From Myxococcus landrumus (GTDB lineage Bacteria > Myxococcota > Myxococcia > Myxococcales > Myxococcaceae): a DNA stretch of 64,000 bases. The first letter of the stretch is position 1. Each line of letters starts with the position of its first letter. The DNA lies in the NCBI RefSeq assembly GCF_017301635.1, contig NZ_CP071091.1, positions 4,538,001 through 4,602,000 of the forward strand, read 5' to 3'. A program made the position numbers and the translations under genes. A model generated the notes under the pieces. It saw only the letters and a program-made list of their open reading frames with translations. It was not told the DNA's origin and did not search any database. Below are positions 52,525-62,091 of the stretch, in pieces.

Positions 52525-54207
52525 TCACAGCGCGAGGAAGTTCGGGGTCAAGAACGCGGAGTACCAGAGGATGGGCGTGAGGCCGTTGGTCGTGTAGTCC
52601 GCCGTGTGGTTGTTGGCGGTGAGCTGCCAGTCGGTCAAATCCCACGGCGACCAACCCATCCACACGTCGCCATGGTTGTTCATGAACGTGAGCGCGTTCG
52701 TAATCTGGGCCTGCGCGATGGGCGCACGAATCGGGATGCCCATCTCGGTCAGGAACAGCTTCTTGCCGTGGGTCCTCGCCCAGTTCGTGACCGCCGTGAG
52801 CTGCGCGCCGTAGGACGACTCGTCGTTGCTGCCGTAGCCCTCCGGGTAATACGAGTGCATGTCGAAGGCATGGTTGTTGGCGCTGTCCGTGATGGTCAGG
52901 GCCACCACCGAGTCGAGCGGACCGCCGCCCGGAGCCCAGGTGTGCCAGTGCCCCACGTCCGACCCGCGCGAGTTGGGCACCAGAAGCAACTGGGTCGACC
53001 CCGTCGCGCGCACGGCATTGATGACCGTCTGAATCCCGGAGAACCAGGTGGTCGACGTCATCGGCAGGTCATGCGGCTCGTTCATGAGGCCCAGGATGAC
53101 CCGGGGGTTCGTCTTCACCAGGTTCGCGAGCTTCGTCCAGACATCGGCGAGGTGGCCCACGGTCAGCGTCCCGTCGCCGATGACGCGCTGGACATAGTTC
53201 GAGGTCTGGTTCCCGGCGCCGTCGAACGCCCCCGTCGCATAGCGATTGTAGTTATGGAGGTCGAGCACCAGGGTGAAGCCCTGGGCCGTGGCCAGGTTGA
53301 TGTAGTTCATCATGCCGTTCGAGTAGGCCGTATCCAGCGGGCCCAGGAGCGTGTGCTGGAGGCGCTCCCATGAAATCGGCAGGCGAATCAGGTTGAAGCC
53401 CTTGGCCTTGTAGTAGGCGAGCTCCGCGGCAATCTGGGGCGACGCGGGCATCTCGTAGTAGGTCTGGCCAGTCCATCCATCCCAGTCATTGCCGTACTCC
53501 ATCCCGGCGCGGTTGATTCCGCGATAGGCCACGCCCGTGGGATAGGGCTTCCCCCCGCTGCTCCTGGGCGTCTCGATGGCGATGCCGTCGATGCCATAGC
53601 TGACCGCGGTCTCCGCCATGAGCGTGAGCTTGTTGAACGTGGTCAGCGTTCCCTTGAGCGCGCTCATCGGGACGGTGACACGCGTCCACTCACCAGCCCC
53701 CAGGGAGTCGAAGCTCGGGTTGGCGTAGGTGCCAATCATGACACCCGCGTTTCCGTCGGTCCCCTCCTGGCTCACGATGAGCTTGAGGCCCTTGATGGCC
53801 GCGAGGTTCGAGGTGCCCGGAGAGAGGGCGAAGCTCACCGCCGCGTAGGCGCTGGTCGAGAACGTCTGGCCATAGGCCCCCAGGGCCAAGGCACTGTAGG
53901 CGGCGGAAGAGACCTGCATCGACGACGCGCCGTAGGCCTTCGTGCTCGTCGTCGAGGTCCGGGAGACGCTGCCCCAGCTGTAGCCCGCATCCCAGCCTGG
54001 CGCGACGGCATCGTCATACAGCACCGTTTGATAGGCGGGGTTCAGGGGAGGAAGAAGCAACAGACGGGCGGGACCTGGCGCGGTCTCCTCCGGGTCCGCG
54101 AGCGGGCCCGCGTCTTCGCTCGACGGGGGCCCACAGGCCACGCCCAGGATGAAGAGAGTCCCCAGTAGAGCGGAGAAACACTGCCGTGAAACGGTTGGCC
54201 GTCCCAT
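52525..54207 (-). CDS. Glycoside hydrolase family 5-type lipoprotein (cellulase/endoglucanase-like)
   Basis: ATG 54207 (AGGAGG 6 nt upstream) gives 560 aa with a lipoprotein leader (FSALLGTLFILGVAC). After a ~40-residue linker comes a carbohydrate-binding-like sandwich (residues ~60-220), then a TIM barrel. The GH5 acid/base is the Glu of LGLMNEPHDL, and the nucleophile is the Glu of LFLTEMGIP. YRGINRAGMEYGN and FNLIRLPISWERLQ are also typical. It likely cleaves beta-1,4 glucan or related polymers at the cell surface. Three further minus-strand genes lie upstream; the permease gene is 184 nt away. Confidence 0.92.
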   Translation of the reverse strand: MGRPTVSRQCFSALLGTLFILGVACGPPSSEDAGPLADPEETAPGPARLLLLPPLNPAYQTVLYDDAVAPGWDAGYSWGSVSRTSTTSTKAYGASSMQVSSAAYSALALGAYGQTFSTSAYAAVSFALSPGTSNLAAIKGLKLIVSQEGTDGNAGVMIGTYANPSFDSLGAGEWTRVTVPMSALKGTLTTFNKLTLMAETAVSYGIDGIAIETPRSSGGKPYPTGVAYRGINRAGMEYGNDWDGWTGQTYYEMPASPQIAAELAYYKAKGFNLIRLPISWERLQHTLLGPLDTAYSNGMMNYINLATAQGFTLVLDLHNYNRYATGAFDGAGNQTSNYVQRVIGDGTLTVGHLADVWTKLANLVKTNPRVILGLMNEPHDLPMTSTTWFSGIQTVINAVRATGSTQLLLVPNSRGSDVGHWHTWAPGGGPLDSVVALTITDSANNHAFDMHSYYPEGYGSNDESSYGAQLTAVTNWARTHGKKLFLTEMGIPIRAPIAQAQITNALTFMNNHGDVWMGWSPWDLTDWQLTANNHTADYTTNGLTPILWYSAFLTPNFLAL

Positions 54208-54390
54208 GCGAGCCTCCTGGTGTGCTGACAATGATTTGTCGACCAGGTCCCCAGCGTCAACCGTCTGCGGAACACGTCCACATCACCATAGGTGTCGCAG
54301 GCGCCGCGGGAATCTCCTGCGCAATGGCATCCAGAATCACAAACCCAGCGAGGCCCCTGAAGCCGTGCGCCGTCGACCGGGGCCGTGTGA

Positions 54391-56736
54391 CTACTCCGCC
54401 TTGAGTCCTTCCACCGGCTCCACGCTGCTCGCCTTGAGGGCCGGGTAGATGGAGGCGAGGTACGTGACGAGCACCGCGATGACGACGGCGAGCACGGTCT
54501 GCACGGGCTCGATGCGCACGGGCAGCTCCGGCATGAAGTACACCGCCGCGTCCAGCTTGATGCCCACCTTCTCGATGAAGACACACCAGGAGAGGCCCGA
54601 CAGCAGGCCGAGGAACCCTCCCGCGACGCCAATCTGGAGTCCCTCCGCCAGGAATATCTTCACGATGCCGCCATCGGGGACACCCAGCGCCTTGAGGACG
54701 GAAATCTCCTTCCGCTTCTCCAGCACCAGCATGACGACCGTGGCGACGATGAGCCCCGCGGCCACGATGATGATGATGGAGAGGATGATGCCCATCACCA
54801 GCTTCTGCAGACGCAGCGCGGAGAAGAGCGTCCTGTTCATCGCGCCCCAATCCCTCGCACGGTAGGGATAGCCGCCCAGCGCCTTCGTCACCTGGGAGGC
54901 GATGTTGCGCGCCTCGTCGATGTCCGCCACCTTCAGCTCGATGCCCGTGGCCCCCTTCACGTCGAAGAAGTCCTGGGCCTCCTTGAGGTGGATGTAGACG
55001 AACTTGGAGTCGTACTCGTTCATCCCCGCGTAGAAGATGGCCACCACGCGGAAGGAGCGGCTCTTCGGCGTCGGCATGGAGACCCCCACCTCGGTGCCCA
55101 TCGGCGAGACGACGCTCACGTGGTCGCCCACCTTCACGCGCAGCGACGCCGCCAGCTCCCGGCCCAGGATGATGCCCGGCAACACCACGGGCGGCTTGGG
55201 CTCTCCCGAGGGCGGGTGGCCTTCCTCCGTGCCCCCACCCTCGTCCGGATGGCTCCGAGGGGCCACCGTCTCCGGATGGGAGAGCGCGTCGAGCGTCGCG
55301 CCGTCCAGGAGGTTCTTGGGCAGGTCCGCCACCTCGCCCACCGTGTCCGGGTCGATGCCCTTGATGACGACGCCGTTGACGTTGCCCTCGGAGACAATCA
55401 TCACCTGGTTGATGATGAAGGGCGTCTGTCCCACCACCCCCGGCACCTTGCGGACGTCGTCCATGACCTGATGGAACTCGGTCATGTCACCCGCGTACTT
55501 GGACACCACGGCGTGTGCGTTGGTGCCCAGGATCTTCCGCTGGAGCTCCGCCTCGAAGCCGCTCATCACCGACAACGTGATGATGAGCGCCATGACACCC
55601 ACCCCCACGCCGCCCACCGACAGGGCGGTCATCATCATCGTCGGGGACTGCTCGTGCTGCTTGAGCCGGTTGAGGTCGGACGCGGCCGCCAGCGGGTCAT
55701 CCAGCCCCAGCTTGCGGATGCGGGTGCGCTCCACCGAGGCCTCCGCCGACCGGATGATGAAGTAGATGAGCAGCGGCGGGATGATGCCGAGCATCAGCAC
55801 CGCCAGCGTGCCCAACAGCAGCGACGGGCGGAACACCTCCACGTGCCGGCGCGCGACGAAGAGCTCGAAGCCCATCTTCACGTCCACGCGGCCACTGCCA
55901 GCGGCGACGAAGCCCGTGTTGACGCCCAGCACCAGCGCCAGCACCAGGAACGCGAAGACGAGCCAGTACGCCAGCTCCGGGCGACCGAGCAGCCCCGCGG
56001 CATAGGTCACCTGGTGCAGGTGATAGCCCAGCGCGAGCTGGAGCTCCGGAATCTGCTCCATCAGCGTGAGGACGATGGGGATGGGCAGGCCCAGGTACAA
56101 CACACCAATGGTGGCCTCGGGCGGTGACAGCCGCCGCGCTCGCGAGGCACCGATGAAGCCGGAGAGGAAGGCCACCATCGAGCCCGCGGCCAGCGCGATG
56201 GCGAAGGCCCCTGGAGGCTCCATGCCCCCGCCCCGCTTCGCCGCGCCCGCCACCAGGTCCGACGGCGTCCCGCCCCCCGCCAGCACCGTCTGAAGGAGGA
56301 GGATGACGACCTCCGCCAGGAGGAAGCCACCGCCGTAGGCCAGCAGCGTGCCCCAGTAGAAGTCCTGGTAGCGCGCCAGCCGTGGGTACAGCGTGGCGCC
56401 CGCGGCCGGACTTGGACCCTCGGTGGACTCCGGCTCGCGGCGGATGCCCGCCGCGATGAGCCCCCAGCCCGCGAGCCAGACCACGGTCCCCGCCAGCAGC
56501 CACCCCGTGTTGAGCGGAAGCGCGACGGACGGCTGCGACACCAGCATGAGCGCGTTCAGGGCCTGGACCAGGCTGCCCCAGCCCAGCAGGCAGAGCCCCA
56601 GCGCGGAGCTGGCCTCCGCCCACGCCTGCGCGGATGCGAGCCCCACGCCGAGCAAGACGAAGCCCGCGAGGGCGACGAGCGCCCCCACCCAGAGATAGGT
56701 CCAACGATAGCGGGTCTGCCGTTCCGTGGAGTGCAC
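54391..56736 (-). CDS. LolC/LolE (FtsX)-type permease with an N-terminal extra membrane module
   Basis: The 781-aa product has an N-terminal half of about seven hydrophobic helices (residues ~12-330) unlike standard LolC/E. From ~residue 340 it is a LolC/E-like permease: MMMTALSVGGVGVGVMALIITLSVMSGFEAELQRKILG, a large periplasmic domain with PGIILGRELA and VGDHVSVVSPMG, and the FtsX C-terminal helices including MLVLEKRKEISVLKALG and LAEGLQIGVAGGFLGLLSG. LolCDE releases lipoproteins from the inner membrane. No LolD ATPase is adjacent, so it must rely on one elsewhere or have another role. The DLH-like enzyme gene lies 198 nt upstream on the same strand. Confidence 0.87.
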   Translation of the reverse strand: MHSTERQTRYRWTYLWVGALVALAGFVLLGVGLASAQAWAEASSALGLCLLGWGSLVQALNALMLVSQPSVALPLNTGWLLAGTVVWLAGWGLIAAGIRREPESTEGPSPAAGATLYPRLARYQDFYWGTLLAYGGGFLLAEVVILLLQTVLAGGGTPSDLVAGAAKRGGGMEPPGAFAIALAAGSMVAFLSGFIGASRARRLSPPEATIGVLYLGLPIPIVLTLMEQIPELQLALGYHLHQVTYAAGLLGRPELAYWLVFAFLVLALVLGVNTGFVAAGSGRVDVKMGFELFVARRHVEVFRPSLLLGTLAVLMLGIIPPLLIYFIIRSAEASVERTRIRKLGLDDPLAAASDLNRLKQHEQSPTMMMTALSVGGVGVGVMALIITLSVMSGFEAELQRKILGTNAHAVVSKYAGDMTEFHQVMDDVRKVPGVVGQTPFIINQVMIVSEGNVNGVVIKGIDPDTVGEVADLPKNLLDGATLDALSHPETVAPRSHPDEGGGTEEGHPPSGEPKPPVVLPGIILGRELAASLRVKVGDHVSVVSPMGTEVGVSMPTPKSRSFRVVAIFYAGMNEYDSKFVYIHLKEAQDFFDVKGATGIELKVADIDEARNIASQVTKALGGYPYRARDWGAMNRTLFSALRLQKLVMGIILSIIIIVAAGLIVATVVMLVLEKRKEISVLKALGVPDGGIVKIFLAEGLQIGVAGGFLGLLSGLSWCVFIEKVGIKLDAAVYFMPELPVRIEPVQTVLAVVIAVLVTYLASIYPALKASSVEPVEGLKAE

Positions 56737-56934
56737 GCGGTCTCCTGACTACTGCGCCTGGAGGACGAGAACCAGGAGGACGTCCCGAATGCGCTGAGAA
56801 TCCCTGAACAGCATGGCGAGCCACACCATCCCGGTCCCTTCACCGACCGTGGGCGACATACCGTGCTCGAGGGCGCGATTGTAGTCCTCGTCACCGCCCG
56901 GAACTGAGCAGGCGGCGGAGCGAGGACGCTTGCT

Positions 56935-57675
56935 TCACCTGGGCAGCGCGCGACCGAACAGGTCGAACAGCCGGTCCCAATGGGTCTGCGTCACCTGCGC
57001 GTTGAACGCGGCGTGCCCTTCCACCGAGTAGCCATGCCGGGCGCCGGGGTAGAGCTCCGAGCGGTACTTCAGGCCCGAGGCCTTCAGCGCCGCCTCCAGG
57101 GTCTGGATGGCCGCCAGGGGCATGCTGCCGTCCTGGTCCGCGTGGCCGAAGTACAGCTCCGCCTTCACGGCGCCGAGGAGCAGGTGGGGACTCTCCGGGG
57201 CATCCGTGGCCAGCCGGCCGCCATGCGATGACGCCACCGCGCCGATGCGGTCCGGGAAGTCCGCCGCCATGCGCACCGCCAGGCCTCCGCTGAAGCAGTA
57301 GCCCGCCACGCCCACCTTCGGGCCCTTCACGAAGGGCAGCCCGGCCAGGAAGTCCAGCTCCGCGGCCGCGTCCACCTTCTGCCGCGCCGGCGTGAGTCCG
57401 CCGATGAGCCCGTTGAGGCGGTTGCGGAAGGACTCGTCCGCGAATGAGCCCCCGGCGAGCCCCAGCCGTGACGCGTGTCCATCCCGGTAGAAGGGATTGG
57501 GCAGCAGCACGACGAAGCCCTGGGACGACAGCTTCCGGGCCATGGTCTCGAACGTGGGGCGGATGCCGAAGCCGTCCGGAAGCATGATGACCGCGGGCCA
57601 GGGTCCCGCGCCGTCGGGCCGGACCAGCTTCGCGTCCATCACTCCATCCGCGGTCTTGATGTCGACATCCTGCAT
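56935..57675 (-). CDS. Dienelactone hydrolase-family enzyme
   Basis: GGAGG lies close upstream of ATG 57675. The 246-aa alpha/beta-hydrolase has the DLH nucleophile C127 in GYCFSGG (G-x-C-x-G), acid D180 or D182 in GHADQDG and H214 in GARHGYS. There is no signal peptide, so it is cytosolic. DLH enzymes hydrolyse dienelactones in aromatic degradation; in non-degraders the family acts on other esters. No aromatic-pathway genes are nearby. Confidence 0.9.
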   Translation of the reverse strand: MQDVDIKTADGVMDAKLVRPDGAGPWPAVIMLPDGFGIRPTFETMARKLSSQGFVVLLPNPFYRDGHASRLGLAGGSFADESFRNRLNGLIGGLTPARQKVDAAAELDFLAGLPFVKGPKVGVAGYCFSGGLAVRMAADFPDRIGAVASSHGGRLATDAPESPHLLLGAVKAELYFGHADQDGSMPLAAIQTLEAALKASGLKYRSELYPGARHGYSVEGHAAFNAQVTQTHWDRLFDLFGRALPR

Positions 57676-57955
57676 GGGCGTCCTCCAGGCCGGGCGGGGC
57701 CTTCGCGCCCGGTGACGGGCAGCGGTGCAACAGGGAGGCCCTTGATTAACACGCGCGAGCGGGGGCGCAGCCTCATGGCAGCGACCACCTCAGGGGTCGT
57801 GCGCTGCGCACCTACATCCTGGAAAAGAGGCCCGCCCGCAATCGAGCAGGATTCGAGAAGCACGCCCGGGCGCGAAACGACACAGTGTCGACATTGCCAC
57901 TGAGGCGCTCGCGCTCCACCCGGGTCGCCTCGTTTGTCTTCAAGAGGATTTCACC

Positions 57956-58168
57956 ATGAGCAACTGGATTCGGCTGTTCCACCGCTGGGTGTCCATCGTC
58001 TTCACCGTCACCGTCCTCGCCAACTTCGCGGTGATGAGCCAGCAGCCGCCCCCGCCGTACATCGTCTACGCGCCGCTGCCCCCGCTCTTCCTGCTCCTGT
58101 TCTCCGGCCTGTATATGTTCGCGCTGCCGTATGTCGCGAAGTGGCGCGCCGCTCGTCGAACGGCCTGA
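57956..58168 (+). CDS. Small two-helix membrane protein, 70 aa
   Basis: ATG 57956 starts a product with two hydrophobic segments (WVSIVFTVTVLANFAVM and LPPLFLLLFSGLYMFALPYV) joined by a Pro-rich loop (QQPPPPYIVYAPLP) and ending in KWRAARRTA. The sequence resembles small uncharacterised inner-membrane proteins found in proteobacteria; function unknown. It is isolated on the plus strand between minus-strand genes. Confidence 0.75.
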   Translation: MSNWIRLFHRWVSIVFTVTVLANFAVMSQQPPPPYIVYAPLPPLFLLLFSGLYMFALPYVAKWRAARRTA

Positions 58169-58347
58169 GTGCGTGGAGCCGGGGCTCGAGCCCGCCCCCA
58201 TCAGGGGACGGGCGTGCGATTCCCTCACAAGGGCTCGTAGTCGATACGCAACGAGAACAAGTCCGAGGGCGACTCCTCGCCGTCGAGACAGGTCGCCCGA
58301 GACGCGCGGCGCCCTGCCTCAGCGGCTCCCTTCAGCGACCGCGCACC

Positions 58348-61300
58348 TCAGTGCACGCGGCCGTGCGGAAGGTTGGAGCGCGGCGGAAAGCCGGGCACCG
58401 AGAGCATCGACGTGCCAAGGGATTCCTTCGCTCGGGAGAGAGGATTCACCACCGGCACACCACACACGAGAGACTCCAGGTCCTCCCTGCGCCGAGGCAA
58501 GTCCGCGAAGCTTCGCGTCACGGCGGAGTCGAACGGGTCCACCACGGGCCCGGACGTCACGAGGAAGGGAGACAGGGCGGACGACTGCCCCTCGAATCGC
58601 GGGTGCACGTGCAGGAAGAGGGTCCGCGTCTCTCCTCCGTGGCAGCCACTGCAGGTGTTCAGCGAGAACTTGTGGCGCGCCTCGGTGGAGACGCCTGGAA
58701 CAATCCACCCGCTGTTGGGGAACGTGAACGACGAGCCCGCGAGAAAGGGTTGGTTGTCGAAGAACTCCGGGACGGTGTGCGTCTCCGTGAGGATGGAGGA
58801 CATGTTCAGGTTGACGTAGTCCGCCAGGGTGCTCTTGCGGTCCCAGAACAAGATGGGCGTGAGCGCGACGCTCGAGGGCGTCAACCCTCCGGGGCTCAGG
58901 TGGAACTCACGCAGCTCCCAGAACGGCGCCAACGCGTTCTCATTGGTGCGGACCTGGTGGATGGCGCTGCCCAGGTGCGCGCCCCGCGCGACGAAGGACT
59001 TCGTGAAGCGTCCCGTGAGGGCCTCGAGCTTCTCGTTGTACTCCGGACTCCCGACGCCGATTCGCCCCAGCTCATGCCAGTCCCGCGCCCAGCGTTGGAT
59101 TTCATCCGGTGAGCCACCGGGCAGGACGTACTCCAGGATGACGGTGAACGGCAGGGGATTGCCCACGGGGTCCGTCACACCGAACACGAAGCGTCCCTCG
59201 CCCGCGAACTCGCCCTCCTTGCGCAGGTCCATCCGGTTGACGATGGCCAGCAGCCGGAACGGGGCCTGGTTGAAGTCCAGGGACGCGCCCTGCCCACTGC
59301 GGTTCTCCCACGGCAGCAACACCATCGCCGCCATGTCGGGCCGCGCCCCCACCCTCTTCAACCCGGAGAACTGGTCCGACATCCAGGTGGACAACCAGTC
59401 GCGCACCAGGCCCGACGGGTCCTGACCGCCGTTCATCTCGCGCAGGAGATGACCGAAGGTCCACACGCCGTCGCCCGTGGTCCGCACGGGGTCCTCGACC
59501 ACGGACAGGTCGGTGATCATCAGCTCCGACGAGATGTCCACGCCACACGCCAGGGGTGCGCACGCCGAGGGGGACTCGCAGCCGTTGGCCTTGTTGCCGT
59601 CACAATCGAAGGTGCCCACCACACAACCCAGGCCGCAGGTCCCCGCGCCGCACACGGCATGAGCGGACGGAGCCCCCGCGCACACGGTGCCGCAGGCCCC
59701 GCAGTTCGCCTCGTCCGAGAGCAGGTCCTTCTCACATCCGTTGGCTGGGTTCCCGTCGCAGTCCGCGAAGCCCATGTCGCAGCCCACCGGCACCGGAACA
59801 CAGGCGGAGCGATTGCCCAGTCCGTCTCGCGCATCCGCGAACAGGGGCCCGAGCTGCTGGCCCACCGTCAGCGCCATCGCCACCGTTCCATCCAGGCCCA
59901 CCACGTGGGGACCCGATGGAGAGAACAGGGTGGTGCAGGCCGCGTCCTTGAAGAGCACGATGCGGGAGTCCACCTCCCCCATCGCACGAACGAGCCCCAC
60001 GGTGCCGTTCCCCTCGACGGGAACGAAGCCCGGCATGAACCGGGGAGCAGGCGGGGCGAGGCCGTCATGCACGTAGCGGATGGCGGTCGCACACGCCGAC
60101 AGGTTGCCCGCGGGGTCCATGACACGCGCGGAGAAGTCCGTCGTCGTATTCGCAATGACAGTCACCGAAGCCGTGAATGCCCCCGTGGAGACATCCGCCA
60201 GGGCGCTCACCATGACCGGCGCCACGCAGCCAGGACCCCTGAAGACCTGGACCGTGCCTCCCGTCTCCGCGGTGCCGCGAACCTGGGGCGTGAGCGAAGT
60301 GCTCGGAGACACGGGCTGGAAGCCCGTCAGCACGGGCGCCGCCGGAGCCAGGCTGTCCTGCACGAAGCTGATGACGGAGGGGGTGCACGCCGACGCGTTC
60401 CCCGCCGGGTCCAAGGCCCTCGCGGAGAAAGCCGTCGTCGTGTTGGCGATGACGGCCACGGAAGCAGAGAACACCCCCGTGGAGGCCTCCGCCACGGCGC
60501 TCCCCAGGACAGGCTCCACGCAACCTGGGCCCTTGAAGACCTGGACCGTGCTCCCCTTCTCCGCGGTGCCGCGAACCTGGGGCGTGAGCGAGTTGCTCGG
60601 AGACACCGGCTGGAAGCCCGTCAGCGCGGGCACCGCTGGGGCCACGCCGTCATGCAGGTAGCTCAGGGGTTGCGAGCACCCAGACACATTCCCGGAGGAG
60701 TCCGTCGCCGTGGCGGTGAAGACCGTCGTCGCGTTGGGGTTCACCGAGACGCTCGTGACGAAGAGCCGCTCGGTCCCCGCGGTGGTCGACACCGAGGGCG
60801 TCCCCGAACAGCTCGCGTTGGGGAAGATGCGCACCGTCGACCCGGTCTCCGCGTTGCCAATCAGGTTGGGGGTCGCCGTGGTGGATGGCGGAGTCGGGCT
60901 GAACTGGCGGAGGACGGGAACCGAGGGGGGCGTCGTATCCGGCGCACAGCCCAGCAGTTCGAGCCGTCCCATCGAGATGACCTCGATGCCCGCGCGTGGG
61001 TCATTGTCCTCCGTCACGTTGAGACGGAACCTCGAGAAGGTCGCGGGGGTCGCCAGGGCATACACGCGGCGCTCCGCACCACCCCAGTTCACTTCGTTGG
61101 TCCGGGTATCCACCACCACCCACTGCGAGCCATTCCAGGCCTGGAGCGTCCAGGCCTTGGGCGCGCGAGAGGTGAGCGTGCCATTCGCATAGCGGATGGC
61201 GTAGCGAGTGATTTGCCGTGGACCGTCCGTCCATTCATAGCCAATCCATGCGGGAAGCTGCCCGACCGTGGAGATCCACATGGAGCTGGGGCTGTCGACC

Positions 61301-61530
61301 GCGTCAAAGGCCAGCCACGCCTCATAGCTGGAATTGAAGGCGCCCGAGCGAGTCACGATGCCGCCTGGCGACGTGCTGCTCGTCATCACCGGAACCTGGC
61401 TGGTGGCACACGTCACGGACTGGGTCTGGGTCGCCAGGTCCGCGTCCTGACCGGGCCGACACCCCTGCGCTCCCAACACAACCAGGGCGCCCGCAGCGAG
61501 CACGCGCCCCCATGACTTCATGACTTTCAT
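58348..61530 (-). CDS. Large discoidin/Ig-like surface lipoprotein with a CxxCH motif
   Basis: ATG 61530 gives 1060 aa with a lipoprotein leader (VLAAGALVVLGAQGC). A discoidin (F5/8 C) domain follows (residues ~45-195: AFNSSYEAWLAFD, WIGYEWTDGPRQITRYAIRYANG, RFRLNVTEDND). Four Ig-like repeats come next, each with P-x-(L/M)-x-x-F and GxAExGxTVxVF (~205-560). A Cys-rich segment (CDMGFADCDGNPANGCEKDLLSDEANCGACGTVC) typical of myxobacterial proteins leads to a C-terminal domain of ~390 residues with CSGCHGG, a CxxCH that could bind heme, though no other cytochrome features are clear. The C-terminal region resembles a conserved myxobacterial family of unknown role. Confidence 0.83.
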   Translation of the reverse strand: MKVMKSWGRVLAAGALVVLGAQGCRPGQDADLATQTQSVTCATSQVPVMTSSTSPGGIVTRSGAFNSSYEAWLAFDAVDSPSSMWISTVGQLPAWIGYEWTDGPRQITRYAIRYANGTLTSRAPKAWTLQAWNGSQWVVVDTRTNEVNWGGAERRVYALATPATFSRFRLNVTEDNDPRAGIEVISMGRLELLGCAPDTTPPSVPVLRQFSPTPPSTTATPNLIGNAETGSTVRIFPNASCSGTPSVSTTAGTERLFVTSVSVNPNATTVFTATATDSSGNVSGCSQPLSYLHDGVAPAVPALTGFQPVSPSNSLTPQVRGTAEKGSTVQVFKGPGCVEPVLGSAVAEASTGVFSASVAVIANTTTAFSARALDPAGNASACTPSVISFVQDSLAPAAPVLTGFQPVSPSTSLTPQVRGTAETGGTVQVFRGPGCVAPVMVSALADVSTGAFTASVTVIANTTTDFSARVMDPAGNLSACATAIRYVHDGLAPPAPRFMPGFVPVEGNGTVGLVRAMGEVDSRIVLFKDAACTTLFSPSGPHVVGLDGTVAMALTVGQQLGPLFADARDGLGNRSACVPVPVGCDMGFADCDGNPANGCEKDLLSDEANCGACGTVCAGAPSAHAVCGAGTCGLGCVVGTFDCDGNKANGCESPSACAPLACGVDISSELMITDLSVVEDPVRTTGDGVWTFGHLLREMNGGQDPSGLVRDWLSTWMSDQFSGLKRVGARPDMAAMVLLPWENRSGQGASLDFNQAPFRLLAIVNRMDLRKEGEFAGEGRFVFGVTDPVGNPLPFTVILEYVLPGGSPDEIQRWARDWHELGRIGVGSPEYNEKLEALTGRFTKSFVARGAHLGSAIHQVRTNENALAPFWELREFHLSPGGLTPSSVALTPILFWDRKSTLADYVNLNMSSILTETHTVPEFFDNQPFLAGSSFTFPNSGWIVPGVSTEARHKFSLNTCSGCHGGETRTLFLHVHPRFEGQSSALSPFLVTSGPVVDPFDSAVTRSFADLPRRREDLESLVCGVPVVNPLSRAKESLGTSMLSVPGFPPRSNLPHGRVH

Positions 61531-61564
61531 TGAGAAATCCCCCTCTGCCTTGTGCGGAGACCAC

Positions 61565-61596
61565 GAGCCGTGCGGCCTGCCGCCGCATCACGGCTC
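61565..61596 (-). terminator. Hairpin between the 97-aa gene and the discoidin lipoprotein gene
   Basis: GAGCCGTG (61565-61572) and CACGGCTC (61589-61596) pair, with an inner CGGC/GCCG stem and a 3-nt bulge. It is downstream of the minus-strand gene ending at 61715 and upstream of the gene starting at 61530, so it may end transcription of the former. There is no T-tract. Confidence 0.45.
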
Positions 61597-61714
61597 CACG
61601 CCCAAGGTCTACGCCGTCAAGGAGGACGCCGTGCACCAGAAGGGTTCAATCCCTTCGCCCGTGGGACGAAACCACCCGGACGAGGGACGAAGCTTCCTCG
61701 TCGACAGGTCCCCA

Positions 61715-62008
61715 TCACCCGCACAGCGCCAGCCTTATCGTCACGGCGAGCTGCGCGACTTCGAGTGCTTGTTCCGCGTCGAGCTCCGCGCCAAGCATCG
61801 CCGCATCCCCCCGCTCCATGAGCGCCGAGACTCTCCAGCCGGAGGGCAGCAGGGAGACGAGCAGCGCGTCATTCGCCCCTTCCGGCGCCAGAATCCACTC
61901 GCGAAGTGCCCCCTCCGAGCGGTCCTCCAGGGCTTCCTCCTGCCATTGCCATCCAGGCTCCACTTCGGAGGACAGGTACTCCAGCAGCTCCTCCATCACA
62001 TCGCTCAT
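61715..62008 (-). CDS. Small acidic cytosolic protein, 97 aa
   Basis: ATG 62008 begins an acidic, soluble product (VMEELLEYLSSEVEPGWQWQEEALEDRSEG...) with a helical C-terminus (LDAEQALEVAQLAVTIRLALCG). There are no motifs. Length and acidic, Trp-containing nature fit small uncharacterised proteins. It lies between the S33 hydrolase and the discoidin lipoprotein on the same strand. Confidence 0.6.
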   Translation of the reverse strand: MSDVMEELLEYLSSEVEPGWQWQEEALEDRSEGALREWILAPEGANDALLVSLLPSGWRVSALMERGDAAMLGAELDAEQALEVAQLAVTIRLALCG

Positions 62009-62091
62009 GCCAGCTCCAGTCAGCCAGGGCGGGAGCCCCCGCTGTGTCCAGCGGAGCTGCCCCTGTTGGAACTCTCATCGAGCCCCTGAAC

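Noticed and set aside
54391..56736. MacB-type tripartite efflux permease
   Set aside because: No fused or adjacent ABC ATPase, MacA-like adaptor or TolC gene; C-terminal motifs fit LolC/E better.
59449..61515. Open frame of 688 codons on the plus strand
   Set aside because: It is antisense to the discoidin lipoprotein, whose domains are recognisable; the product is Arg/His/Gly low complexity.
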